From the NCBI RefSeq assembly GCF_014201675.1, contig NZ_JACHEZ010000009.1:1-64000 (forward strand): a stretch of DNA of 64,000 nucleotides, written 5' to 3'. A program made the translations under genes and the position numbers. Within the stretch, counting starts at the first letter, position 1; every line of letters begins with the position of its first letter. The notes below the pieces were generated by a model. That model had not been told where the DNA came from. It saw only the letters and a program-made list of their open reading frames with translations, and searched no databases. Source of the DNA: Oceanithermus desulfurans (GTDB taxonomy: Bacteria; Deinococcota; Deinococci; Deinococcales; Marinithermaceae). Shown here piece by piece: positions 54,264 through 64,000 of the stretch.

Positions 54264-56101
54264 TCACCGTCCGTGGCAAGCCGCAAAGTCCGGGTCCACG
54301 ATCTTGGCGGGGTCGGGCACGCCCCAGCCGGTCTCCTCGTTCCAGCCCTCGCCGGGGGCGGCGGGGTCGTAGTTCGACGACGCGGCCTTGAGGCAGTCGT
54401 AGACCATGGTGTAGAGGTCAGGGGTGCCCCACAGGCCGCGGTAGGGGTCGCCGTGCCAGACCTCGTTGGAGTAGAGGTAGAGCCCGATCAGGCCGGCGAG
54501 GCGGTGGCTGGCCTGCGAGGTCCAGGGGACCGGCTCGAAGCCGTAGAGGTCGGCGAGGAAGCCCGCGGGGACGTGGAACTGCCCGGGCACGACGAAGTCC
54601 TGGCGCTCGACCAGCCAGTCGGTGTTGGGGTTGTCGCCGTAGGCGGAGACCCAGGACCGCGCCCAGATGGGCCCGCTCCAGTCGGTCGAGCCGTCGTCGC
54701 CCTCCGCCGGGATCATCGAGAAGATCGCGGAGCCGGCGGAGATGGCGTCGGGGCAGGCGGCGGGGGCCCGAGGTAAGGGAGGTTGTTGCCACCCGCCAGT
54801 ACGGCGACCTGGCCGCGGGCGCGGGCGTCGGCGAGGGCGTTGCAGTCTCCCAGGACGGGCGGCCCGCCACCCGCGGCCACGACGATGGGGGTGCGGCCGG
54901 GCCAGGTGAAGGTGTCGCTGCCCAAGCTGAGCGTTCCCGTGAGGGCGTAGTCCGTGGCCGTACTGTTCAGGAGCGCGCCGTAGAACGCGCTGTCCTCCGG
55001 CCCCGCCCGCATTGGAATCCACTTGACCGCGTTCTTGAAGAGGCCGGCGATGCCGTAGCCGTCGTTCCAGGTGCCCCCGGTGGCCATGGCCACGATGTTG
55101 CCGTGGCACTTGTCGCTGTAGGCGTCGATGGCGTCGCTACCCGAGGAGCAGATCGCCTGCCCCTGCTGCGAGACGTTCAGGAAGTTGGGCGGGTAGCCGG
55201 GCGCGGCCATGTTGTCGAGGTCGAGGCTGAAACCCAGGCTGAGCCACCAGTCCATGGGGGCGAAGGCGCCGGTGACGTCGGGGCGCAGGGCGTAGGGCAT
55301 CGTCTCCACCTGGGGGTAGGGGGTGGTGACGTCGAAGTCACGGCTCCAGAAGATGCGGGCGTCGGGGCCGCCGGTGTCGGGGGCGACGACGTAGACGGGG
55401 TCGCAGCCGTCCGGAAGCCGCACCCAGGCCTCTTCGAGGCCCCAGGCCCAGACGAGCGGGCGGTCGGGGCCCACCGGGGGGAGCGTGCCCGACTTGATGA
55501 AGCCCCCCAGGTCGTACTGGAAGTAGGTGTCGGGCACCGGGGCGTAACGCCAGTACCCGGGGTCGTCGGGGAGGCCGGGGCCGGGTACGCCGCAGGTGGC
55601 GCCGCTCACGTCGACGACACGCAGGGTGACCTCGCCGGTCCTGGGGGTGGGGGCGTGCACGGTGAAGCGCAGCCGGTAGTCGCCGGCGGGCGCGTCCGGG
55701 GCCAGCTCGAGGCGGACGGCGTAGGTCCAGGCGTCGAGCCACATCGGCAGGCCGCTGTAGTCGGTGAGGTAGACGACGCCTTCAGCCGACCAGCCGGTGA
55801 TCCAGGGCGGAGGGTCGTCGAGGGTTACGCGGACCCTTTGGTCATACACGGCCGAAAAGAAACCGCTCCAGTCGAGGTCCCCGGATACGTCCCGTCGCGG
55901 CTCGGGGACGATGGAGAGCCAGACCTCGGTCCAGCCGCCGGGGCGCACCGCAAAGGGGCGGTCGATCATGAAGAGGGGGTGGACCGAGAAGTTGACGTCG
56001 GGGACGGGGGCCCCACCGCCGCCGCCGGGCGGTTGGGGCCCGGGGCAGGCGGTGAGGAGGAGGGTGAAGGATAGTAAAAGGGTGGGTATAAGCCAACGCA
56101 T
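54264..56101 (-). pseudogene. Subtilisin-like lipoprotein interrupted by a frameshift
   Basis: Two overlapping minus-strand frames together form one protein of about 611 aa. The first (56101 to about 54767) has a signal peptide with lipobox LLTAC and an Ig-like part, then a subtilase-like part with CHGNIVAMATGG (resembling the H-box HGTHVAG) and VAVLAGGNNLPYLGP (resembling the oxyanion Asn box). It then runs into a low-quality PPPPAPTPSPPAP tail and stops at 54713. The second frame continues cleanly (CPDAISAGSAIFSMIPAEGDD) through WTSQASHRLAGLIGLYL, which resembles the catalytic Ser box, to a stop at 54264 with GWNEETGWGVPDPAKI. The switch falls in a G5/C3 run near 54762-54769. Family assignment is by motif style only. 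Confidence 0.6.
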
Positions 56102-56143
56102 CGTTAGGTAACAATCTAAAATGGAACGACCCTCGCTTCAAGA

Positions 56144-56174
56144 AAAAGCGAACAGGCCCTTGCAGGCCTGTTCG
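56144..56174 (-). terminator. Intrinsic terminator of tRNA-Pro
   Basis: Perfect stem CGAACAGGCC/GGCCTGTTCG with a six-base loop followed by CTTTTT on the minus strand. Confidence 0.9.
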
Positions 56175-56177
56175 TAC

Positions 56178-56254
<77 letters not shown>

Positions 56255-56265
56255 CAGCGTCCCTT

Positions 56266-56294
56266 AGTTTAGCCGGGGGCAAAACCCTTGTCAA
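56266..56294 (-). promoter_or_regulatory. Promoter of tRNA-Pro
   Basis: Minus strand TTGACA, 17 bases, TAAACT, ending 11 bases before the tRNA 5' end. Confidence 0.75.
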
Positions 56295-56312
56295 CGAAGC
56301 CCCCGCCGCGGT

Positions 56313-57668
56313 TCAGTTGAGCAGCCGCCCCTTGAGCGCCAGTTCGCGGGCGCGGTCGGCGTAGCCGCGCAGCGTCTCGCGCCACTCGTCGCTCGGGGGC
56401 AGGTAGGGCAGCAGCCGCTCGGCCAGCTCGGCCACCTCGGCGGGGTTGGGATAGCCCGACTGCGCCAGCACGTCCACGATCATCTCGGTGGCCGTCACCC
56501 AGTCGCGGTCGCCCTCGCGCGCCGCCGCCGCGGCGGCGCGGTAGTGCGCCAGCGCCTCGTCCCAGGCCCCCACGTCGTAGGCGCGGTTGCCCAGGATCAG
56601 GTGGGCCGCCGGCACCGTACCCAGCTCGAGCGCCCGGCGCGCCGCCTCGTCGGCGGCGGCGCCGTCGCCCAGCCGGTAGTAGGCCTCGGCCAGGTCGGCG
56701 AGGGCGTGCGCCCGATGGGGGTAGGCCTCGTCGCTCGCGACCTTGCGCAGCAAGGCCTCGGCGCGGATTAGGTCGCCGTGGTCGAGCTCGAACAGCCCCC
56801 ACTCGTGCCAGACGAAGGGCAGGTCGCCGGCCGCGGCGCGCTTCTCGGCGTCCTGGTAGGCCGCGCGCGCGGCCTCGAGGCGGCCGCTCTGCTGGTGCAC
56901 CTGGGCCCGCACCATCGCGGTGCCGTGCGATAGCCCGGCCCCCGCCGCCTCCAGCCCTTCGGCCTGCACGATCTCCTCGGCGGCGCGCTCGGGGTTCCCC
57001 AGCAGGAGCTCGACCCGCGCCCGCAGGTAGCGGTAGGTCGCGCGGTCGGAAAGCTCCCCCTCGCCGAGCAGGGGCTCCGCCTCGGCCAACAGCGCCTGCG
57101 CGCGCTCCGCAGCCTCGGTTTCCAGCCAAAGCGCCGCGGCGTCGAGCAGGCTCCATAGCCGCTCCTTGCCGTACGAACGCGCGGCCGCCCGCTCGTGGGC
57201 CCGGGCCGCGTCGTCGAGCCGCCCCAGCGACTCGTGGACCCGGCCGGAAAGCGCCCAGGCCCGCGCCTCCAAAAAGGGGGGCAGCGCCTCAGGATCGGGC
57301 AGGGCCGCCAGCGCCGCCTCCATGCGTCCCAGGTAGGCCAGGCCCTGGGCGACGTGGTAGGCCGCACGCGGTTGCTCCACCTCTGGCGGCTCCACCGCCT
57401 GGCCGGTCAGCGCCTCCAGCTCGAAGCGCAGCGCGGCGTAGCGCTCGTTGCGCGCGGCCGCGGACCAGCGCGCCTCCGCCTCGTCGAGGGCCGCCCGCCA
57501 GGCCTCGGCCTCGGCCTCGCCGTAGAGGCTGTAGAACTCGGCCAGGTCCACGAGGGCCTCGGCCGCGCGCGCCGCGGTGGTGAAACGGCGCTCGGCCGCC
57601 GCGACGAGGGCGTCGTAGGCGCGGTCGTACTCGCCCTGGTGTAACCATTCCTCGATACGGGGCGTCAC
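56313..57668 (-). CDS. TPR-repeat protein of unknown function
   Basis: 451 aa, all helical, Ala/Glu/Leu-rich, made of about ten tetratricopeptide-like repeats (for example HALADLAEAYYRLGDGAAAD and LILGNRAYDVGAWDEALAHY). No enzymatic domain, signal peptide or membrane helix, so it is probably a cytoplasmic scaffold. GTG start at 57668 with TATGCT six bases upstream (leaderless). It is divergent from ftsH2 with about 100 bp between, so the two may share control. Confidence 0.75.
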   Translation of the reverse strand: MTPRIEEWLHQGEYDRAYDALVAAAERRFTTAARAAEALVDLAEFYSLYGEAEAEAWRAALDEAEARWSAAARNERYAALRFELEALTGQAVEPPEVEQPRAAYHVAQGLAYLGRMEAALAALPDPEALPPFLEARAWALSGRVHESLGRLDDAARAHERAAARSYGKERLWSLLDAAALWLETEAAERAQALLAEAEPLLGEGELSDRATYRYLRARVELLLGNPERAAEEIVQAEGLEAAGAGLSHGTAMVRAQVHQQSGRLEAARAAYQDAEKRAAAGDLPFVWHEWGLFELDHGDLIRAEALLRKVASDEAYPHRAHALADLAEAYYRLGDGAAADEAARRALELGTVPAAHLILGNRAYDVGAWDEALAHYRAAAAAAREGDRDWVTATEMIVDVLAQSGYPNPAEVAELAERLLPYLPPSDEWRETLRGYADRARELALKGRLLN

Positions 57669-57674
57669 GCCCAA

Positions 57675-57680
57675 AGCATA
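57675..57680 (-). promoter_or_regulatory. -10 box for leaderless TPR-protein mRNA
   Basis: TATGCT on the minus strand, six bases, then GTG. Confidence 0.5.
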
Positions 57681-57766
57681 GCACGCCCGCCTCAAGACCC
57701 TCTCAGCCGCCGTTCGTATAAACTGTTAGGGCTCAGGGCGCGCGCCGCCCGGAAGCGGAGGTCGCT

Positions 57767-59623
<1,857 letters not shown>

Positions 59624-59687
59624 ACCCGGCACCGACCTCCGCGGCGGGGGGGGGCCGCGCTTGCGCTCCTTCCGCACTTGCGCAACT

Positions 59688-60785
59688 TCAGCGCCCGCCG
59701 AACCGCCGCAGCGCCCGCTCCGCCTCGCTCCCCTGCAGCGCAGCGTTGTTCGCCAGGAGGTAGTCGAGGGCGGTCATCCCCGCGGCGTCCCGGTGCCGTG
59801 GGTCGGCCCCCCTGCGCAGCATGGTGAGCACCACCTCGGGGTTGGGGTTCTTCCAGGCGGCGTAGATCAGCGGCGTCCTCCACAGGGGATCGGCCGCGTT
59901 GACGCGGGCCCCCGCGTCGATCAGCGCTTCGATCACCGCGGGCTCCTGGTTGTCGCGCGCGGCGATGAGCAGCGGCCGGTCGCCGGTGGCCGTCCGCCGG
60001 TTCACGTCCAGCCCCCAACGCACCAGCACCCGGATCACCTCGGGCTCGCGGGTGGCCTGGGCGGCCAGGTACAGCGCCGAGCGCTCCAACCGGTCACCCA
60101 GCATCGGGTCCGCGCCCAGCTTCAGGAGCACCTTGACCCCGGCGGCGTTGCCGGCGAGGATCGCGGTGGCCAGCGGCGGCAGGCCCGTAGCGTCGGGTTC
60201 CTCGATCCGCGCCCCCAGGCGCAGCAACCTCCGAAAGACGGCAACGTCGGCGTTGCTCGCCGCCGCCGCGTGCAACGGGGTCCATCCGTTTTGGTCGCGG
60301 GCGCCGACGTCGGCCCCGAAGTAGGCCAGCACCTGCAGCACGGCCGGCGTGTGCGAGAGCGCCGCAGCGTAGTGCAGCGCGGTGCGCCCGTGGTCGTCGG
60401 CGAGGCCCAGCCGGGCACCCGACTCGATCAGGGCCTGCACCACCGCCGGGGTAACGTTATGGGCCGCGGCCCACATCAGAGGGGTCTGGCCCGTAGCGTT
60501 GGCCCGGTTCGGATCGGCACCCCGCTGCACCAGGTAGCGGATCACCCGCGGGTCGCGAGAAAAGGCCGCGGCATAGTGAAGGACGGTGTTGCCGCCCGGA
60601 AAGCGCATCTGCACCTTGGCGGGGGTGTCGAAGTCGCGGGCGACGCGCGGGTAGTCCGCGCTTTGCCAGTAGGCTTGGTCGAAGCGCGCCCCCTGAGCGC
60701 CGCCGGGCTGCGCCCAGACCAGCGTCGCCAATGCGAACAGGCACGCCAGCCCTACCCCACGTGCGATCATCCCAACCTTGACCAT
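59688..60785 (-). CDS. Exported ankyrin-repeat protein
   Basis: 365 aa with an N-terminal signal peptide (about 1-26, cleavage near VWAQPGG) followed by about eight to nine ankyrin repeats of about 33 residues (examples GQTPLMWAAAHNVTPAVVQALIE, GRTALHYAAAL, NGWTPLHAAAASNADVAVFRR). Export of an ankyrin protein is less common than cytoplasmic localisation; a periplasmic binding or protection role is possible. Leaderless start (TATAAA six bases upstream). Divergent from the GH8 lipoprotein gene. Confidence 0.8.
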   Translation of the reverse strand: MVKVGMIARGVGLACLFALATLVWAQPGGAQGARFDQAYWQSADYPRVARDFDTPAKVQMRFPGGNTVLHYAAAFSRDPRVIRYLVQRGADPNRANATGQTPLMWAAAHNVTPAVVQALIESGARLGLADDHGRTALHYAAALSHTPAVLQVLAYFGADVGARDQNGWTPLHAAAASNADVAVFRRLLRLGARIEEPDATGLPPLATAILAGNAAGVKVLLKLGADPMLGDRLERSALYLAAQATREPEVIRVLVRWGLDVNRRTATGDRPLLIAARDNQEPAVIEALIDAGARVNAADPLWRTPLIYAAWKNPNPEVVLTMLRRGADPRHRDAAGMTALDYLLANNAALQGSEAERALRRFGGR

Positions 60786-60791
60786 ACCGGC

Positions 60792-60797
60792 TTTATA
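60792..60797 (-). promoter_or_regulatory. -10 box for leaderless ankyrin-protein mRNA
   Basis: TATAAA on the minus strand, six bases, then ATG at 60785. Confidence 0.45.
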
Positions 60798-60828
60798 CCA
60801 TGTCCGATCCGTTACGCACTGCACGGGG

Positions 60829-60834
60829 TAAACT
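60829..60834 (+). promoter_or_regulatory. -10 box of the GH8 gene
   Basis: TAAACT, five bases, then GTG at 60840. Only 31 bases separate it from the divergent ankyrin -10. Confidence 0.4.
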
Positions 60835-60839
60835 GACGT

Positions 60840-62096
60840 GTGCGCGTCTTCCGCTGGCTGCTCGTCCTCGCCGCCCTGGGCCTCGCCGGCTGCGGCCGCG
60901 GGGCCCCATCCGGTACCGCGCACCCCTTTCCCCAGCACGTCACCTACCCGGGTCAGCAGACCCGCCCCAGCCGCTACACCCAAGAGGACCTGGACGCGCA
61001 CGCGCGCGCCTACTACTCCGAGTGGAAGCGCCGCTACCTGAAAGCCGCCGGGCAGGACGCCGTCGGCCAGCCGCTCTACCGCATTATCCACTCGCTGAAA
61101 AAGCCGGACGAAACGGTTAGCGAGGGTATGGGCTACGGGATGATGATCGTCGCCTACCTGGCCGGTGCCGACCCCGAGGCTCGCGCGCTCTTCGACGGCC
61201 TCTTCCGTTACGTGCAGGCCCACCCCTCCGACGTCGACCCCCGTCTGATGGGCTGGATCCAGCCCCCCGACGGAAACGGCAACGACTCGGCCTTCGACGG
61301 CGACGCCGACATCGCCTACGCGCTGCTGCTGGCGGACCGCCAGTGGGGCTCGGGTGGCGCGATCGACTACGCCGCCGCCGCGCGTGAACGCATTCGCGCC
61401 CTCGCCGAAAGCGTCGTCGGGCCGGCCTCGCGGCTTCCCATGCTGGGCGACTGGGTGGACCCCGGGGGCCGCTTCGAAGAAGGCCTGAAGTACACCGAGT
61501 TCTCGCCCAGAATTTCCGACTTCATGCCCGCCCACTTCCGCTCCTTCCGCACCTCCACGGACGACCCCCTCTGGGACGAGGTGGAAGCGGCCGTCGAGCG
61601 CGCGGTGAGCGGCCTCGAGGAAGGCTACAGTCCCGGCACCGGGCTGATGCCCGACTTCGCCCGCCCCGTCCACGACATGGGCTTTCCGCTCAAGCCGGTG
61701 GAGCCCGGCTTCCTGGAGGGCCCCCACGACGGCGACTACGACTACAACGCCGGACGCTACCCCTGGCGGGCGAGCACCGCGGTGCTGCTCTACGACGACG
61801 CGTTCTGGCGCGAACGCATGGACAAGCTGAGCCACTGGGCCGAACGCGCCACCGGCGGCGACCCGTACCGGCTCAATGCCGGCTACCACCTCGACGGCAC
61901 CCCGACGGAGGGCCAGGCCTACTTCACCGTCTTCTTCGCCGCTCCGCTGGCCGCCGCGGCCATGACCCAGCCCGACCAGCAGGCCTGGCTCGACGCGCTC
62001 TACGAGGCGGTCCACGACCGCCACGAGGACTACTACGAAGACTCGGTGACCCTGCTCAACCTGCTCCTTTTGAGCAACAACTACTGGGCGCCCTGA
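60840..62096 (+). CDS. Glycoside hydrolase family 8 lipoprotein
   Basis: 418-aa family-8 (alpha/alpha6 barrel) enzyme. Lipobox LAGC with C18. Catalytic acid E95 in VSEGMGYGM; catalytic-base region FDGDADIAYALLLADRQW at about 152-169. GH8 includes endoglucanases, chitosanases, lichenases and reducing-end xylosidases, and the sequence alone does not choose. The lipoprotein signal predicts a cell-surface enzyme. GTG start. Its end overlaps the ankyrin gene on the other strand by 16 bases. Confidence 0.85.
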   Translation: MRVFRWLLVLAALGLAGCGRGAPSGTAHPFPQHVTYPGQQTRPSRYTQEDLDAHARAYYSEWKRRYLKAAGQDAVGQPLYRIIHSLKKPDETVSEGMGYGMMIVAYLAGADPEARALFDGLFRYVQAHPSDVDPRLMGWIQPPDGNGNDSAFDGDADIAYALLLADRQWGSGGAIDYAAAARERIRALAESVVGPASRLPMLGDWVDPGGRFEEGLKYTEFSPRISDFMPAHFRSFRTSTDDPLWDEVEAAVERAVSGLEEGYSPGTGLMPDFARPVHDMGFPLKPVEPGFLEGPHDGDYDYNAGRYPWRASTAVLLYDDAFWRERMDKLSHWAERATGGDPYRLNAGYHLDGTPTEGQAYFTVFFAAPLAAAAMTQPDQQAWLDALYEAVHDRHEDYYEDSVTLLNLLLLSNNYWAP

Positions 62097-64000
62097 GCGG
62101 ATGAGGCCGCACCGGCGTCTCCGGAACCGTAAAACTCAAAGATGCTCGCGAGGCAGGCGTTCGCGGGCTTTTTCAGAAGATCGAGCGGGGTAATCCCCTG
62201 GTTGTTCCTGACCTGGGGATTGGCCCCGGCGGCGAGTAGGGCAGCCGCTGAATCGTATTTCATGCGGCACGACCCGGGCATTTTCAGTAAGGCATGCAAG
62301 GGGGTGTCACCGATCCTATCACGAGCGTTGGGATCGGCCCAGTACGCCAGGTAGGTGCTCGCGTTCATGGGGTGCAGGTGCACGGGGGTACGGCCGTCAG
62401 CGTCTGCCGCATTGGCCTTCGCTCCCGCCCGCATGAGGAGGGCCGCCACCGCTTCGCGGTTCACGATATGCAGAGGCGTACGTCGCCGCTCGTCGCGGGC
62501 GTTCACGTCGGCCCCGGCCGCGAGCAGGAGCTTCGCGGTGGTTTCGTCCAGATCCGCCCGGTGCAGTGGTGTGCGTCCATCATTGGCACGCACGCTGGCG
62601 CTTGCCCCCATCTTCAGCAAAGCGGCGGCTGCCTGCCAGTTGGCCAGGAAGAGCGGGGTCAAGCCTTCGTTGTCGCGGGCGTTCGCGTTAGCGCCGTGAA
62701 CGACCAGTAGGTTGACAAGGGGCGCATTTTTCGCGTAATGGAGCGGCACACGCCCCCAAACGTCGCGTGCGTTCACGTCGGCACCCCGTTCAATGAGCTG
62801 GTACGCGGCTGTGTAGCTGGATGGAACAAAGGAGTTTTGATAATGCAGCGGCGTGCGCCACAGATAGTCGCGGCCGTCCACGTCGAGACCCCGGCCCAGC
62901 AGGAAGTCAGCCACCTCGCTGGAAAGGGCGTGGTGCAGCAGACTGCGCCCCGAGCCGTCCCTGGCGCGAATGTCGGCTCCGTAGCTTTCGAGTAGCTCGA
63001 TCAGCTGGATTTTTTGCTCCGGCCTGAGCCGGATGTCCATCGCGAGGTGTAGCGCGTCACGCCCGAATCCGTCCTTGATCCGGGGGTCCGCACCCAACCG
63101 CAAGAGTTCGGTGTACAACGCTTTCGTCCTTGAATAGAGAGCCAGATGCAGCGGTGTAAAGCCTTCCAGGTCGGTGGCGTTGATCAGGGACTTGTCGGAG
63201 GCCAGCACCGTTACCGCACGGGCAAAGTCGAAATCTTTGAGTGAATGCCTCGCTGCGATCGCCAGGTAGTGGATCGGCAACCGCCCGCGCTCGTCGCGCT
63301 GGGTCGGGTCGGCCCCGAGTTCGACCAGGCGCTCGAGAACCCCCGCCGAAATGTCGCTGCGCTCCGGAGCCCACCCGCACACCGGCAGCCAAGGCGCCGT
63401 GTCGTCATAGCTCATAGGAGCGTGGTTGGCCAACTCGGACGAAGACACGGACCGCAGGTAGTAGTGGAGTGCGTTGGCGCCGTAGCGGTCGGTGCGAACG
63501 GCCCGCACCCCCAATCCAGCCAGACGCTCCAGGACGTCCTCTCCGGAGTTGCCGGCCGCCCACATCAGGATCGCCCCGTAGCCGTCCTTGTCTACCACCT
63601 GCGGGTCGGGCCCGTAGGCCAGCAGCTCGTCGAGAAGAAGAGACGGCTGACCGTACCGCAGCATCAGGAGCAGCGGCGTATCGCCCCACGCGTCGGCGTG
63701 GTTGACGGCGGCCTTCACGTTCAAGCCGTAGGCCACCAACTTTTTCAGCGGTTGCGGGTTATTAAGTGCCCAGTAGTGCAAGGCGTTCCGGCCCAGCTCG
63801 TTGTAGAGGTTGGGGTCGGCCCCGTGTGCCAGCAGGACCCGGGTGGCGAACTCGGGCCAGTGGCGGTTGCACATGGCCAGCTGCAGGGGCGTATAACCGC
63901 GCCCTCCGCGTGCGTTCACGTCGGCGCCCAAACCCAGCACCTCAAGTAAAAGGAGCTTGGCGCTATCCAGGGTCGCGTCCGCGTGTCCCACACCCTGCTG
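62081..64000 (-). CDS. Large ankyrin-repeat protein, partial (5' end beyond the window)
   Basis: At least 636 codons, and the frame stays open up to position 64000, so the N-terminus is missing. It is made almost entirely of ankyrin repeats (at least 16; for example GYTPLQLAMCNRHWPEFATR, NALHYWALNN, GFTPLHLALYSRTKALYTEL), some with degenerated spacing. No other domain is visible. The candidate GTG at 63991 is probably internal. The repeat content and neighbouring exported ankyrin protein suggest a related function. Confidence 0.8.
   Translation of the reverse strand, partial: QQGVGHADATLDSAKLLLLEVLGLGADVNARGGRGYTPLQLAMCNRHWPEFATRVLLAHGADPNLYNELGRNALHYWALNNPQPLKKLVAYGLNVKAAVNHADAWGDTPLLLMLRYGQPSLLLDELLAYGPDPQVVDKDGYGAILMWAAGNSGEDVLERLAGLGVRAVRTDRYGANALHYYLRSVSSSELANHAPMSYDDTAPWLPVCGWAPERSDISAGVLERLVELGADPTQRDERGRLPIHYLAIAARHSLKDFDFARAVTVLASDKSLINATDLEGFTPLHLALYSRTKALYTELLRLGADPRIKDGFGRDALHLAMDIRLRPEQKIQLIELLESYGADIRARDGSGRSLLHHALSSEVADFLLGRGLDVDGRDYLWRTPLHYQNSFVPSSYTAAYQLIERGADVNARDVWGRVPLHYAKNAPLVNLLVVHGANANARDNEGLTPLFLANWQAAAALLKMGASASVRANDGRTPLHRADLDETTAKLLLAAGADVNARDERRRTPLHIVNREAVAALLMRAGAKANAADADGRTPVHLHPMNASTYLAYWADPNARDRIGDTPLHALLKMPGSCRMKYDSAAALLAAGANPQVRNNQGITPLDLLKKPANACLASIFEFYGSGDAGAASSAQGAQ

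Overview
The window is a chromosomal segment of a high-G+C thermophile of the Deinococcus-Thermus phylum, most likely family Thermaceae (an Oceanithermus/Marinithermus/Thermus relative). Three things point there: a dnaK-grpE-dnaJ operon that ends in a small dafA-type gene with a zinc-finger-less DnaJ, the arrangement known from Thermus thermophilus; many genes whose -10 box lies exactly six bases before the start codon (leaderless mRNAs, typical of the phylum); and dense, overlapping GC-rich genes. The genus is inferred, not shown.

Layout. 0.1-3 kb: a cation/proton antiporter, a tRNA-Asp/tRNA-Phe pair, a HAD hydrolase and a carboxymuconolactone-decarboxylase-like protein. 2.8-8.5 kb: the dafA/dnaJ/grpE/dnaK chaperone operon, divergent from a first ftsH. 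8.5-10.3 kb: small membrane proteins, one apparently frameshifted. 10.4-13.2 kb: an amino-sugar operon (glcE-like, nagA, SIS-domain deaminase). 13.2-17.2 kb: trxA-plsX-mscS-carboxylesterase. 17.2-22 kb: DUF309, an unknown gene, nitronate monooxygenase, a KamA-family radical SAM protein, a DJ-1-like protein and ychF. 22-27 kb: an intergenic stretch with a gene remnant, then a binding-protein/histidine-kinase/response-regulator module followed by a TsdA-like dihaem cytochrome c. 27-31.9 kb: MFS transporter, murI-rph-rdgB, an RMD1-like protein and a LOG-family protein. 31.9-40 kb: a lipoprotein, psuG, a RodZ-like protein with a PEGA domain, rimO and the trkA-trkH potassium system.

40-44.4 kb is a compositionally distinct, more A+T-rich island that carries a Hachiman anti-phage system (HamA nuclease plus HamB helicase) and a noncoding stretch with degenerate sequence. 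44.4-51 kb: a lipoprotein esterase and a four-gene LptF/LptG/LptD-like envelope operon. 51-56.3 kb: tRNA-Arg, a two-gene accessory cassette (FecR-like protein and ABC exporter) behind a T17 tract, a DsrE-like protein, a frameshifted subtilisin-like lipoprotein and tRNA-Pro. 56.3-64 kb: a TPR protein, a second ftsH, and two exported or large ankyrin-repeat proteins on either side of a GH8 glycosidase lipoprotein.

Functionally the region is a mix of housekeeping (protein quality control, nucleotide sanitation, lipid synthesis, ion homeostasis) and envelope/sensing functions. The most unusual parts are the Hachiman island, the binding-protein-coupled two-component system beside a thiosulfate-dehydrogenase-like cytochrome, the Lpt-like operon in a phylum without classical lipopolysaccharide, the T17-preceded cassette with its perfect 30-bp palindrome, and the overlapping hairpins upstream of the 31.9-kb lipoprotein gene. 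No rRNA genes, CRISPR arrays or intact insertion sequences were seen.
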